Source: Prevotellaceae bacterium HUN156
Lineage (GTDB): Bacteria > Bacteroidota > Bacteroidia > Bacteroidales > Bacteroidaceae
Direction: 5' to 3'
Assembly: GCA_900119285.1 (NCBI GenBank)
Contig: FPIT01000003.1
Coordinates: 124,001-188,000 of the forward strand
Length of the DNA stretch: 64,000 nt
The first letter of the stretch is position 1; each line of letters starts with the position of its first letter. The notes beneath the pieces are model-generated. The model had not been told where the DNA came from and searched no databases. It saw only the letters and a list, made by a program, of their open reading frames with translations. The position numbers and the translations under genes are program-made. Positions 16,303 through 25,151 of the stretch are shown piece by piece.

Positions 16303-19068
16303 ATGGATAAACTATTCCTTTTAGACGCTTATGCGCTGATTTATCGCTCGTATTATGCGTTCATTAAGAACCCACGAATCAACTCTAAGGGACTCAATAC
16401 ATCAGCTATTGTTGGCTTTGTCAACACCCTTCAGGAAGTACTCACCAAGGAGCAACCCACCCACATCGGTGTGGCTTTCGATCCTCATGGACCCACGTTC
16501 CGCAGTGAGGCCTACCCTGCTTACAAGGCTCAGCGTGAAGCCACTCCAGAGGATATCCGCAAGGCTGTACCCATCATCAAAGACTTGCTGAAAGCATGGA
16601 ATATTCCCATTCTTCAGGTCGATGGCTTTGAGGCTGACGACGTGATTGGTACTTTGGCAACCAAGGCTGGAGCACAAGGCATAGAGACCTACATGCTTAC
16701 ACCCGATAAGGATTATGGCCAGTTGGTCAGCGAGCATGTCTTCATCTTCCGTCCTCGTCATGGAGGTGGTTATGAAACATTAGGAACGGAAGAGGTAAAA
16801 GCAAAATACGCCATTCCATCGACATCAGCAGTCATCGACTTGCTGGCTTTGATGGGTGACTCTGCTGATAACTTCCCCGGTTGTCCTGGTGTTGGTGAGA
16901 AAACGGCAGTGAAACTTATCAATGAGTTTGGAACTGTTGAAGAGATGCTGAATCGTGTTAACGAGATTAAGGGGGCTCTTAAAGAGAAAATCTCAACTCA
17001 CGTTGATGACATCAAACTCTCCAAGTTCTTGGCAACCATCAAGACCGATGTTCCCATCGAACTCAATTTGGAAGAATTGAAACTTTCAGAGCCCAACGAG
17101 GAGGAACTTGGAAAATTACTGGAAGAATTGGAGTTTAAGACCCTCGCCAACAAGATTCTTAAAAAACCTGAAAAAGTAGTTAAACCTGTTAACGGACAAC
17201 TCGATCTCTTTGCCGAATTTGCGCCCACAAGTACAGGAAGCATAGAATTCTCGAGTTTTGAGACGCTAAAAACGGTGGCTCACGAATACAAACTCGTTGA
17301 TAATGAGGGCGATTTAATTAAACTGCGTGATTTTTTTAGGACAAAAGAATTTCTCTGTCTAGACACAGAGACCACCAGCACCGTTGCAATTGATGCAGAA
17401 TTGGTGGGTTTGAGCTTCTCAGTGAAGGAACACGAGGCATTTTATGTTCCCATTCCTGCTGAGCGAGAAAAAGCACAACACATTGTCGATATTTTCAAAC
17501 CGCTCTATGAAGACGAGCACATTTTGAAGATTGGACAAAATCTGAAGTACGACCTTGAGGTGTTGCGAAACTATGGTGTTGAGTTGAAAGGTCAGATGTG
17601 GGACACGATGATTGCCCACTACCTCATCCAACCCGAGTTGCGACACAACATGGACTATATGGCAGAAATCTATCTGCATTACCAGACCATTCACATCGAT
17701 GAGCTCATCGGAGCCAAGGGTAAGAGTCAGCGCTCTATGCGCGACCTTGATCCAAAGGAAGTCTATGAGTATGCTTGCGAAGATGCTGACATCACCCTGC
17801 AACTGAAAAACAAGTTGGAGCCAGAGCTGAAAGAACACCATTGCGAGAAGCTTTTCTATGATATAGAGATGCCTCTGATGCCCGTATTGGCTGAGATGGA
17901 GATGAATGGTGTACGCATCGATACTGACTCATTATCAGAGACTTCCAAGCAATTCACCCAACGCATGCTCGATATTGAACAGAAGATTTACGAATTGGCT
18001 GGCGAGCAGTTTAATATTGCTTCACCCAAACAGGTGGGCGACATCTTGTTTGGTAAGATGAAGATTATCGAGAAGCCAAAGAAGACGAAGACTGGACAGT
18101 ATGTCACCAGTGAGGATGTGCTGCAACAACTACGCAATAAGCATGAGATAGTGGGTCTTATTCTTGACCATCGTGGTCTGAAGAAGCTCATTGGTACCTA
18201 TATTGATGCCCTTCCCAAGCTGATTAACCCACGTACTGGACGTATCCATACCTCTTTCAATCAGACAGTTACAGCCACAGGCCGTCTCTCTTCCAGTGAT
18301 CCTAATCTGCAGAATATTCCTATTCGTGGCGAGGATGGCAAGGAGATTCGTAAGGCCTTTGTACCAGAACCTGGCTGCCTGTTCTTCTCTGCCGACTATA
18401 GTCAGATTGAGCTTCGCGTGATGGCCCACCTCAGCGATGATGCCAATATGATTAAGGTGTTCCAAGAGGGTAAAGACCTGCATGCAGCTACTGCTGCCAA
18501 CATCTATAAGAAGCCTATTGAAGAGGTTACACGCGATGAGCGAACCAAGTCGAAGCGTGCTAACTTTGGTATCATCTATGGCATCACCGTCTTTGGCTTA
18601 GCAGAGCGCTTGGATATCCCCCGCGATGAAGCTAAGATGCTGATTAACGGATACTTCGACACCTTCCCACAGGTGCACGACTACATGGAAAAATCAAAGG
18701 AGGTGGCTCGCCAACAAGGCTATGTCACTACCCTATTCGGTCGTCGTCGCTACTTGCCCGATATCAATTCTGCCAACAGTGTAGTGCGTGGTTTTGCTGA
18801 GCGCAACGCCATCAACGCCCCCATTCAGGGCACTGCAGCTGATATCATCAAGGTAGCTATGATTCGCATCTTCCAGCGCTTCAAGGCAGAAGGCGTCAAG
18901 AGCAAGATGATTCTCCAGGTACACGACGAACTCAACTTCTCCGTGCTGCCTGAAGAGAAAGATAAGGTAGAGCGCATCGTAGTAGAAGAGATGCAGAATG
19001 CCTTCCAGATGAAAGTACCCCTACTGGCCGATTCAGGCTTTGGCAGCAACTGGCTGGAAGCACATTAA
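16303..19068 (+). CDS. polA: DNA polymerase I
   Basis: Gap-filling and RNA-primer-removing polymerase, 921 residues, with all three domains. The N-terminal 5' nuclease begins MDKLFLLDAYALIYRSYYAF and has the GDSADNFPGCPGVGEKTA helix-hairpin region. The 3'-5' exonuclease keeps its acidic residues: LDTETTS near 353, GQNLKYDLEVL, and YACEDADIT, so proofreading should be active. The polymerase domain has motif A SADYSQIELRVM near 696, motif B RTKSKRANFGIIYG and motif C LQVHDELNF near 871. The ATG at 16303 is preferred over the ATG at 16258 because it gives the family N-terminus. Confidence 0.97.
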   Translation: MDKLFLLDAYALIYRSYYAFIKNPRINSKGLNTSAIVGFVNTLQEVLTKEQPTHIGVAFDPHGPTFRSEAYPAYKAQREATPEDIRKAVPIIKDLLKAWNIPILQVDGFEADDVIGTLATKAGAQGIETYMLTPDKDYGQLVSEHVFIFRPRHGGGYETLGTEEVKAKYAIPSTSAVIDLLALMGDSADNFPGCPGVGEKTAVKLINEFGTVEEMLNRVNEIKGALKEKISTHVDDIKLSKFLATIKTDVPIELNLEELKLSEPNEEELGKLLEELEFKTLANKILKKPEKVVKPVNGQLDLFAEFAPTSTGSIEFSSFETLKTVAHEYKLVDNEGDLIKLRDFFRTKEFLCLDTETTSTVAIDAELVGLSFSVKEHEAFYVPIPAEREKAQHIVDIFKPLYEDEHILKIGQNLKYDLEVLRNYGVELKGQMWDTMIAHYLIQPELRHNMDYMAEIYLHYQTIHIDELIGAKGKSQRSMRDLDPKEVYEYACEDADITLQLKNKLEPELKEHHCEKLFYDIEMPLMPVLAEMEMNGVRIDTDSLSETSKQFTQRMLDIEQKIYELAGEQFNIASPKQVGDILFGKMKIIEKPKKTKTGQYVTSEDVLQQLRNKHEIVGLILDHRGLKKLIGTYIDALPKLINPRTGRIHTSFNQTVTATGRLSSSDPNLQNIPIRGEDGKEIRKAFVPEPGCLFFSADYSQIELRVMAHLSDDANMIKVFQEGKDLHAATAANIYKKPIEEVTRDERTKSKRANFGIIYGITVFGLAERLDIPRDEAKMLINGYFDTFPQVHDYMEKSKEVARQQGYVTTLFGRRRYLPDINSANSVVRGFAERNAINAPIQGTAADIIKVAMIRIFQRFKAEGVKSKMILQVHDELNFSVLPEEKDKVERIVVEEMQNAFQMKVPLLADSGFGSNWLEAH

Positions 19069-19085
19069 ATGTTGAAAGTTGAGAG

Positions 19086-19619
19086 TTATTTCAAAATCAA
19101 TTCTTCTGCAAACTTATAGATGATGATACCTGTGGTGACGGAGACATTCATGGAGTGTTTCGTACCCAGTTGAGGTATCTCTAAGCAACCATTTGAGGCG
19201 TCTACTACTTCCTGGTGGACGCCTTTTACTTCGTTACCCATCACTACAGCATATTTCTTGCCTTTCTCAGGCACGAATGTCTGCAGTTTGGTGCTATGTT
19301 CCACTTGCTCAACGGAATACACCGTATAGCCCTGCTTTTTCAGCTCTTCTACAGCCTCCAGAGCAGTCTTGAAATACTTCCAACTGACACTCTCCTCAGC
19401 ACCCAGTGCCGTCTTATGAATCTCTGTAGCTGGTGGCGTACAACTGATGCCACACAGATAGACAGCCTCTACACGGAAGGTGTCGCAAGTGCGGAACACA
19501 CTACCTACATTATACATTGAGCGCACATCGTCTAATACCACTATCAGTGGCAGCTTCTCGGCCTGCTGGAATTCCTCTACAGTAAGCCTTTGCATCTCTA
19601 TGGTGCGTACTTTTCTCAT
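19086..19619 (-). CDS. SpoU/TrmH-family RNA 2'-O-methyltransferase
   Basis: SPOUT-fold RNA ribose methyltransferase of about 177 residues. Motif 1 is DDVRSMYNVGSVFRTCDTF, motif 2 is YAVVMGNEVKGV and motif 3 is QLGTKHSMNVSVTTGI, which together bind SAM in the trefoil knot. The N-terminus MRKVRTIEMQRLTVEEF at 19619 is preferred; the extra frame upstream crosses the promoter. It may act on tRNA or rRNA. Tail-to-tail with polA. Confidence 0.88.
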   Translation of the reverse strand: MRKVRTIEMQRLTVEEFQQAEKLPLIVVLDDVRSMYNVGSVFRTCDTFRVEAVYLCGISCTPPATEIHKTALGAEESVSWKYFKTALEAVEELKKQGYTVYSVEQVEHSTKLQTFVPEKGKKYAVVMGNEVKGVHQEVVDASNGCLEIPQLGTKHSMNVSVTTGIIIYKFAEELILK

Positions 19620-19641
19620 CCTATTCCTATTATTATTGCTG

Positions 19642-19649
19642 CAAAGGTA
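19642..19649 (-). promoter_or_regulatory. Promoter -7 box for the SpoU-family gene
   Basis: Minus strand reads TACCTTTG, 22 bases upstream of the ATG. It is back to back with the plus-strand box at 19692. Confidence 0.55.
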
Positions 19650-19691
19650 ATACTTTTCTGGATAATAGTTGGCAACTTTAGATTTTTCTTT

Positions 19692-19699
19692 TATCTTTG
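19692..19699 (+). promoter_or_regulatory. Promoter -7 box for the gene at 19725
   Basis: TATCTTTG, 25 bases upstream of the ATG at 19725. Confidence 0.55.
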
Positions 19700-19724
19700 C
19701 AGTCAAATTCAATATCAGTACCTT

Positions 19725-20339
19725 ATGTCAAATCTCATTTTTACGCTCCTAGCTATCATTGGTCCCCTTACCGGTATCCTGGTCTATGCTATCCTGGAAT
19801 ATAGACGAAAGGCAAAGGCTTATGAGGCTCCCAAAGAAGAAGAAGAAAAAGGAGAAACGATGCTGGATGACACCAGCTATATACAAGAGATGCAGCATCT
19901 ATCAGGATATGTTGGATACCTGTTATGGCATCAATACGATATTCTCTTGGCCGCTCAACCTTATTGCTGGGAAACGATGGTTGACTATGCAGCCTATCTG
20001 GAAACGGCTGACTTTGACAAAATAGACAGGCTTGCTGTTGCAGATTTGGCTGGCGAACCTTCTGTAGAACTCATTCATGTCTATAACCAATCCAAATGTG
20101 GACTGAAGAATTTTGAGCAGTTGAAAGAAGAAAAGGGTACGCTAAGTATGGCTGGACATAGCCGTGCATTGAACGAATCAGTAAAAATCGTGTGGTTTAA
20201 CCAGACAAGAGTGCTCAGGGTATTTACACCTATTAATAATGAAAAACTCGTAACAAAATACGTGGAGACCATTATCAGAAGGACTTTTGGCACTCCTAAT
20301 GCCATGAAACTTGCCAAACCTGTACCTAAACAAGAGTAA
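19725..20339 (+). CDS. Membrane-anchored protein of unknown function
   Basis: About 204 residues. One N-terminal transmembrane helix (LIFTLLAIIGPLTGILVYAILEY) is followed by a charged stretch rich in Lys/Glu and a soluble domain with segments such as KIVWFNQTRVLRVFTP. I do not recognise the family. The ATG at 19725 follows a promoter box; the frame upstream runs through that promoter. Monocistronic. A repeat-rich gap follows. Confidence 0.65.
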   Translation: MSNLIFTLLAIIGPLTGILVYAILEYRRKAKAYEAPKEEEEKGETMLDDTSYIQEMQHLSGYVGYLLWHQYDILLAAQPYCWETMVDYAAYLETADFDKIDRLAVADLAGEPSVELIHVYNQSKCGLKNFEQLKEEKGTLSMAGHSRALNESVKIVWFNQTRVLRVFTPINNEKLVTKYVETIIRRTFGTPNAMKLAKPVPKQE

Positions 20340-20873
20340 TCAACGCTATTCTTTGCCGTAACACACGACCTCCTTTGCCGTAATACACGCACGACTAAGG
20401 CTAATACGCATATTTTATTAGCCTGATACACCCTGCTTATTAGCCTGATACACCCTGCTTATTAGCCTATTACAATTACGTAATAGCCTGATACGCAGGA
20501 AAATCCTTACAACTTTCAGCAGGTTCTTTACCACTTTTCAGAAAGCCGTACGAGTTTCTGAAGAAGAGGCATTGTTGCAATGTTGCATGTTGCAATGTTG
20601 CAATAAGCACCTTCCACCCCTGTAGGCAGAAATAGTTAGATACTATTTTGAAACATTATGATAAATAGAATGAATCATTCTCTTATCTTCTCGGGTATTA
20701 TACTCCTTATTGCAACATTGCAACGCAACACTGCAACAAGGAGGGGGTGGCATGCGCTTAAAAGCTGTTAGGTTTCTTTTTCTCGTAAAATATTTGGAAC
20801 ATTACTTACTAATTATTATCTTTGCACATTATTCATAATCAAAACATTATCAACAAAAAACAACTATTAAACT
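20340..20873. repeat. Gene-free gap with tandem and inverted repeats
   Basis: No gene seen. At 20350-20500 there are near-tandem units: CCGTAACACACG and CCGTAATACACG (20356-20367, 20378-20389), then repeated units of about 22 bases containing TTATTAGCCTGATACACCC. At 20570-20740 the word TTGCAATGTTGCA recurs, and 20589-20607 is the exact reverse complement of 20706-20724, a 19-bp inverted repeat with a loop of about 98 bases. CCGTAATACACG also occurs at 13107-13118 downstream of uvrC. Confidence 0.7.
20817..20824 (+). promoter_or_regulatory. Promoter -7 box for the double esterase
   Basis: TATCTTTG with TTG at 20794-20796, 20 bases upstream. Predicted 5' UTR of about 45 A-rich bases. Confidence 0.65.
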
Positions 20874-22325
20874 ATGAAGAGAAAAATTGTATTCTATGGA
20901 TTGCTGCTCTGTGCAATGATCACACAGGCGCAGACAGCGAGAAAGTTTACCATTAACCTTACGGAAGACGGCAAGGCGAATATGGTGGGATTTCTGCCTG
21001 AAAAGCCTACAGGAAGAGCTATCGTAGGTGTGCCGGGTGGTGGTTACTCTGTATTGTCAAACACACATGAGGGCACACTGGCTTCTGACTGGCTGAACAA
21101 GAGAGGTATTGCCTATTTCGTAGTCAACTATCGCATGCCTAAGGGCGACCGTACTATTCCTATTGGTGATGTAGAGAAGGTGATGCGTATGGTGCGCGAC
21201 TCTGCAGAGGTATGGAAGGTAAATCCGCACGATTTGGGTATTATGGGATTCTCGGCTGGTGGCCACTTGGCTTCAGTTATCTCCACCCTCTCCGACTTTG
21301 ATGCGCGTCCAGACTTTAGTATACTTTTCTATCCTGTTATCTCGATGGACGAACGCGTATCCCATAAGTGGTCTTGTCAGAACTTCCTGAGCAAGGAAGG
21401 ACAAAAGAATCCTGAGTTGGTAAGAAAGTATTCTACTAACAATGCCGTTCGTCGCCACCTCACTCCTCCTGCCATTATCATAACAGCCAGCGATGATCCT
21501 CTGGTAAATCCTATAACCAATGGTCTTACATATTATAAGGCTATGCACGATGCTGGCAACGAATGTGCCTACTACTCCTACCCTACTGGCAATCACGGAT
21601 TCGGATTTGGTCCTTGGTTTAAGTATCACAACCAAATGCTGACCGACCTGGGCAACTGGCTCGACTATCGTCCCAGTCCTAAAGCTGATGCTATCAAAGT
21701 GGCTTGCATTGGCAATAGTATTACAGATGGTCACGGAATAGACTTTGCGCCTGCTAATGGCTATCCTGCTCAGCTGCAGAAACTGTTGGGTGAAGACTAT
21801 CTGGTGAAGAACTTTGGTGTGAGCGCCCGTACTATGCTGAACAAGGGTGATTTCCCTTATATGAACGAGATGGCTTGGAAGGATGCTGTAGCATTTAAGC
21901 CCGATGTAGTAATTATTAAATTAGGTACTAATGACTCTAAGCCCGAAAACTGGCAGTATAACGCTGAATTTAAGCAAGACCTGAAGCAGATGATTACTAC
22001 CCTGCGTCCTGACCTCTTGAAGCCTGCAAAGAAAGGTAAGAAGAATAAGAAAACGGTAGTAAAGAATGAAGGTCCTCAGATATTCCTCTGCACTCCTATC
22101 AAAGCCTTCAAGCCTTCTTGGAATATCAGCGAGGAGGTTATCGTCAACAATATCATTCCTATTCAGCAAGAGGTAGCTAAGGAATATAATATTGAAGTGA
22201 TTGACTTGCATACACTCTTTGGCGAAGACCAGGAAACCATGCAGGATGATGGTATCCATCCTAATGGTAAAGGCGTACAGAAGATGGCAAAGATTATTGC
22301 TGACGCTATTACCATTGAACATTGA
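20874..22325 (+). CDS. Two-domain secreted carbohydrate esterase (alpha/beta hydrolase plus SGNH hydrolase)
   Basis: 483 residues with signal peptide (FYGLLLCAMITQAQT). The N-terminal domain (about 25-265) is an alpha/beta hydrolase like acetylxylan esterases: oxyanion motif GVPGGGYS, nucleophile Ser in MGFSAGGHLAS near residue 127, Asp in ASDDPLVNP and His in GNHGFGFG. The C-terminal domain (about 275-480) is an SGNH/GDSL esterase: block I IGNSITDGHG, block III LGTNDSKP, block V DDGIHPNGKG with Asp and His. Both catalytic sets look complete, so two ester bonds may be cut by one protein, plausibly acetyl groups on xylan or pectin. Substrates are inferred. Confidence 0.85.
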   Translation: MKRKIVFYGLLLCAMITQAQTARKFTINLTEDGKANMVGFLPEKPTGRAIVGVPGGGYSVLSNTHEGTLASDWLNKRGIAYFVVNYRMPKGDRTIPIGDVEKVMRMVRDSAEVWKVNPHDLGIMGFSAGGHLASVISTLSDFDARPDFSILFYPVISMDERVSHKWSCQNFLSKEGQKNPELVRKYSTNNAVRRHLTPPAIIITASDDPLVNPITNGLTYYKAMHDAGNECAYYSYPTGNHGFGFGPWFKYHNQMLTDLGNWLDYRPSPKADAIKVACIGNSITDGHGIDFAPANGYPAQLQKLLGEDYLVKNFGVSARTMLNKGDFPYMNEMAWKDAVAFKPDVVIIKLGTNDSKPENWQYNAEFKQDLKQMITTLRPDLLKPAKKGKKNKKTVVKNEGPQIFLCTPIKAFKPSWNISEEVIVNNIIPIQQEVAKEYNIEVIDLHTLFGEDQETMQDDGIHPNGKGVQKMAKIIADAITIEH

Positions 22326-22379
22326 GGATTGAATATTGAACATTATTTTGCGCAGCCTCATTAAAAATTAAGCATTGAA

Positions 22380-22752
22380 AAGGCTGTGGATAACTATGTG
22401 GAAAACTCGTGGATAACTTGTGAATTATGCAATAATATCCCGTTATGCACTATCAGAAGTGTGGATAAAAAGCATAAATAACACCCTTATCCGCAAGTTT
22501 TCCACTATTTTTCGCTCGAAAAAGATATAAACTTATTAATTTTGCACTGAAATTAGAAATTGTGGATAAACTATCTATGGTATTCATTATCAATAAGTAA
22601 GTATTCACAGTAAGTGTGGATAGTGACGATTTATGTGGGGATAAACAATCTGGCAAGAAAAATAAGCAGAAGTTTTACACTTATCAACGCTGTATCATCC
22701 TATTCATTCTTTTATTTTCAAAAAAGAAAAAAAAAAGTAATATAATATTGTG
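22380..22752. other. oriC: Candidate chromosomal replication origin (DnaA-box cluster plus A/T-rich tract)
   Basis: The gap between the esterase and nadA has three exact DnaA boxes (TGTGGATAA, reverse of TTATCCACA) at 22385-22393, 22460-22468 and 22561-22569. One-mismatch boxes are at 22397-22405, 22408-22416, 22487-22495 (TTATCCGCA, opposite strand) and 22615-22623. Weaker ones are at 22498-22506 and 22681-22689. An A/T-rich tract follows at about 22700-22750 (A-runs and TAATATAATATTG), suitable as an unwinding element. Two parS sites lie 11-12 kb away. No gene in the gap is credible. The call rests on box density and context. Confidence 0.75.
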
Positions 22753-23742
22753 ATGTTGAAAACAGAGTGGAAAGAGCAAGGTTTTATAGATGAACCAGTA
22801 AAAGAGGGAACAGATTTGAAAGCAGAAATACGTCGCTTATGTAAAGAGAAAGGTGCCATCATATTGGCACACTACTATACTATAGGCGATATACAAGATA
22901 TAGCCGACTTTGTAGGCGACTCATTGGCATTGGCTCGTAAGGCTGCAGAGACAGATGCGAAGATGATGGTGATGTGTGGTGTACATTTCATGGCTGAGAC
23001 TTGTAAGCTGTTGTCTCCTGATAAAACTGTGCTCTGTCCAGACTTGAATGCTGGTTGTTCGTTGGCAGACTCTTGTAAGGCTGACGACTTGAAGAAATTC
23101 AAAGAAGAGCATCCTGGCTATCAAGTTATCTCTTATGTCAACACTACAGCTGCTGTAAAAGCATTGACTGATGTAGTAGTTACCAGTGGTAATGCAAAGA
23201 AGGTAGTAGATCAGTTGCCAAAGGATGCTAAACTGATATTTGGTCCTGATTATAACTTGGGTAATTATATCAATGAGGTAACAGGCAGAAAGATGCTGCT
23301 GTGGAATGGTGGCTGTCATGTTCATGAGCGCTTCTCAGTGTCTAAGATACTCGAGTTAAAGAAGCAATATCCTGATGCTATAGTAATGGCTCATCTGGAG
23401 TGTAAAGGTCCTGTATTGGCTCTGGCTGATGTGAAAGGTAGTACTGCTGATATGCTGAAATATGCCAAGCAAAGTGATGCTAAGCAATATATTGTGGCCA
23501 CAGAGGCTGGTATCTTGCACGAGTTGCAGAGAAATTGTCCAGACAAGGAATTTATCCCTGTGCCTCCAGAAATCAGCGAGAGCGGCTTAGAATGCAGCTG
23601 TAATGAGTGTCAATATATGAAGATGAATACACTCTTGAAGATATACAACTGCTTAAAGCACGAATGGCCTTCAGTAGAGATAGATCCCGAGATGGCAAAA
23701 GAAGCTGTGAAACCTATACAAAGAATGCTGGAGTTGAGCTAA
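22753..23742 (+). CDS. nadA: Quinolinate synthase A
   Basis: [4Fe-4S] enzyme condensing iminoaspartate and dihydroxyacetone phosphate to quinolinate in NAD synthesis, about 329 residues. The three cluster cysteines lie in DLNAGCSLADSC, GGCHVHER/ECKGP and the C-terminal CSCNECQYMKMNTL segment. Substrate motifs LAHYYTIGDIQDIADFVGDSLALA and ATEAGILHEL are conserved. A GTG at 22750 directly precedes the ATG at 22753; the ATG is taken. No aspartate oxidase or nadC lies beside it. It is the first gene after the candidate origin. Confidence 0.95.
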   Translation: MLKTEWKEQGFIDEPVKEGTDLKAEIRRLCKEKGAIILAHYYTIGDIQDIADFVGDSLALARKAAETDAKMMVMCGVHFMAETCKLLSPDKTVLCPDLNAGCSLADSCKADDLKKFKEEHPGYQVISYVNTTAAVKALTDVVVTSGNAKKVVDQLPKDAKLIFGPDYNLGNYINEVTGRKMLLWNGGCHVHERFSVSKILELKKQYPDAIVMAHLECKGPVLALADVKGSTADMLKYAKQSDAKQYIVATEAGILHELQRNCPDKEFIPVPPEISESGLECSCNECQYMKMNTLLKIYNCLKHEWPSVEIDPEMAKEAVKPIQRMLELS

Positions 23743-23760
23743 GCTCCAGCATTTTATTTT
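23724..23760. terminator. Terminator overlapping the nadA stop
   Basis: AATGCTGGAG (23724-23733) and CTCCAGCATT (23744-23753) form a perfect 10-bp stem followed by TTATTTT. It serves nadA and possibly the converging gene. Confidence 0.88.
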
Positions 23761-25151
23761 ACCACATATTTTCTACCATTACGGATATATATTCCTTTGT
23801 TGGCTGAGTTTACTTTTATACCCAATAAATGATATAATTCGGTATCTTTCTTGCAGCTTACTTCATGAATATTCGTATTGGTATTTATCAGAGGGTCTAT
23901 CAAATTAAAATGATCAGTCAACCATTCTTGATAGTATTCAGCTTCTTGATAAATGTTATTGATATCTGTATTCCATTTTTCAGCATGATATTCTCTTGAT
24001 AACTGTAATGCTGTAGCTTCATTAGAAAGCGCATAATTATTGATGAATGAGATGAGTTCATTTAATATGGTAGTCTTTTGCTCATTCCATAGTTGCTTGT
24101 ATGTATCAGAAAATATCTTATTACTACTATTAAATAGATAATGATAATAGAAATCATAGGTAGCATCATGATATCTTGAGAACTCGTTTTTGTTCATAGA
24201 GAAACAAGTATCAAAATCCCATAGATTAGCCATCTGTAATAGACTATTCTCGCTATTATCATATTTCATCACATATAGATTACTTCCTCCCGAATCCCAA
24301 GTACCAAGTATGTCGTGAGCTAGTATCCATCTGGCAAAGGATAATACATCTATATATTGCTCATAAGTACCATTCTTGATACTTTCTTCAACAGTATTGA
24401 TATAGTCTTGAATATATTCTTCTTGTTCTAAGGTTACATCATCCTCATCGGGATATTTCCAAGTCCATCTATATCCCTTTGCTGAACTGAAATAATTCGT
24501 AGCGAAATACTTGTTTTCATTCCACCAGTAAGCATCTCTTTCTACGATATAGCCTGTAGACTTGTTTACATCAAGTCTGCATTTACTATTACGTTCTACA
24601 GACTCTATAAGCAGATAACAACCTATATACTCACCATTAAGAATCACATTGCATGGCTTATAAGCTGGTGTCCAAGGAAGTGAAAGCAGTTCGTTAACCT
24701 TAAGACCAATCATTGTTTTCAGAGTTACTGCGTCTTTCAGCAGTCTCCAGTTTTTATCTTCGAACCTATCATCGTTTCTTTGTAATAGGTCTGCCTTCTT
24801 TTGTAGTTTTATCTTATAAGGCTTATTATCGGCATAACTGCTGGTGTTACCATTTATCTTAATGGTAGCTCCACTAACTCCTTTTACATATTCACCACTA
24901 GAATATAGTATATTATCATGGTCATAGATATCTATCTTACATGGTACCTTATTTTGATTGGTACATGTATGGCCCATAGAGCCTTCTGGTGCTGATATAT
25001 AGTCGCAGGTGGGTATTTCTCCATTAACAGTAGTAATCTCTACTGTAATAAGCCCTAATTGCCTAATACTGGCTATATCAAACGAGTGTTGTGCTAAGCA
25101 GTTATGGGCATATAAAATGAATGAAATGATATATAAGAACTTATATTTCAT
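23754..25151 (-). CDS. Secreted CotH-kinase-like protein with Prevotella C-terminal sorting-type motif
   Basis: 465 residues with signal peptide (FLYIISFILYAHNCLAQ). The middle matches the CotH family: INGNTSSYADNKPYKIKL near residue 105, NWRLLKDAVTLKTMIG, GEYIGCYLLIESVER and NLWDFDTCF. CotH proteins are atypical protein kinases, but many bacterial secreted members are uncharacterised. The last 25 residues, LLGIKVNSANKGIYIRNG then KYVVK, share the pattern L-x-G-x-K...KGIYI-x-x-G-x-K-x-VVK with two other proteins here. Its ATG overlaps the stop of porZ (ATGA), so the two are translationally coupled. Confidence 0.8.
   Translation of the reverse strand: MKYKFLYIISFILYAHNCLAQHSFDIASIRQLGLITVEITTVNGEIPTCDYISAPEGSMGHTCTNQNKVPCKIDIYDHDNILYSSGEYVKGVSGATIKINGNTSSYADNKPYKIKLQKKADLLQRNDDRFEDKNWRLLKDAVTLKTMIGLKVNELLSLPWTPAYKPCNVILNGEYIGCYLLIESVERNSKCRLDVNKSTGYIVERDAYWWNENKYFATNYFSSAKGYRWTWKYPDEDDVTLEQEEYIQDYINTVEESIKNGTYEQYIDVLSFARWILAHDILGTWDSGGSNLYVMKYDNSENSLLQMANLWDFDTCFSMNKNEFSRYHDATYDFYYHYLFNSSNKIFSDTYKQLWNEQKTTILNELISFINNYALSNEATALQLSREYHAEKWNTDINNIYQEAEYYQEWLTDHFNLIDPLINTNTNIHEVSCKKDTELYHLLGIKVNSANKGIYIRNGRKYVVK

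Noticed and set aside
20340..20873. Possible CRISPR array from the near-tandem units
   Set aside because: Units are too few, degenerate, and lack unique spacers of constant length; no cas gene in the window.
22453..22656. Open frame of 67 codons within the DnaA-box cluster
   Set aside because: Arises from the boxes and A/T-rich sequence; unlikely protein, and the region is better explained as an origin.
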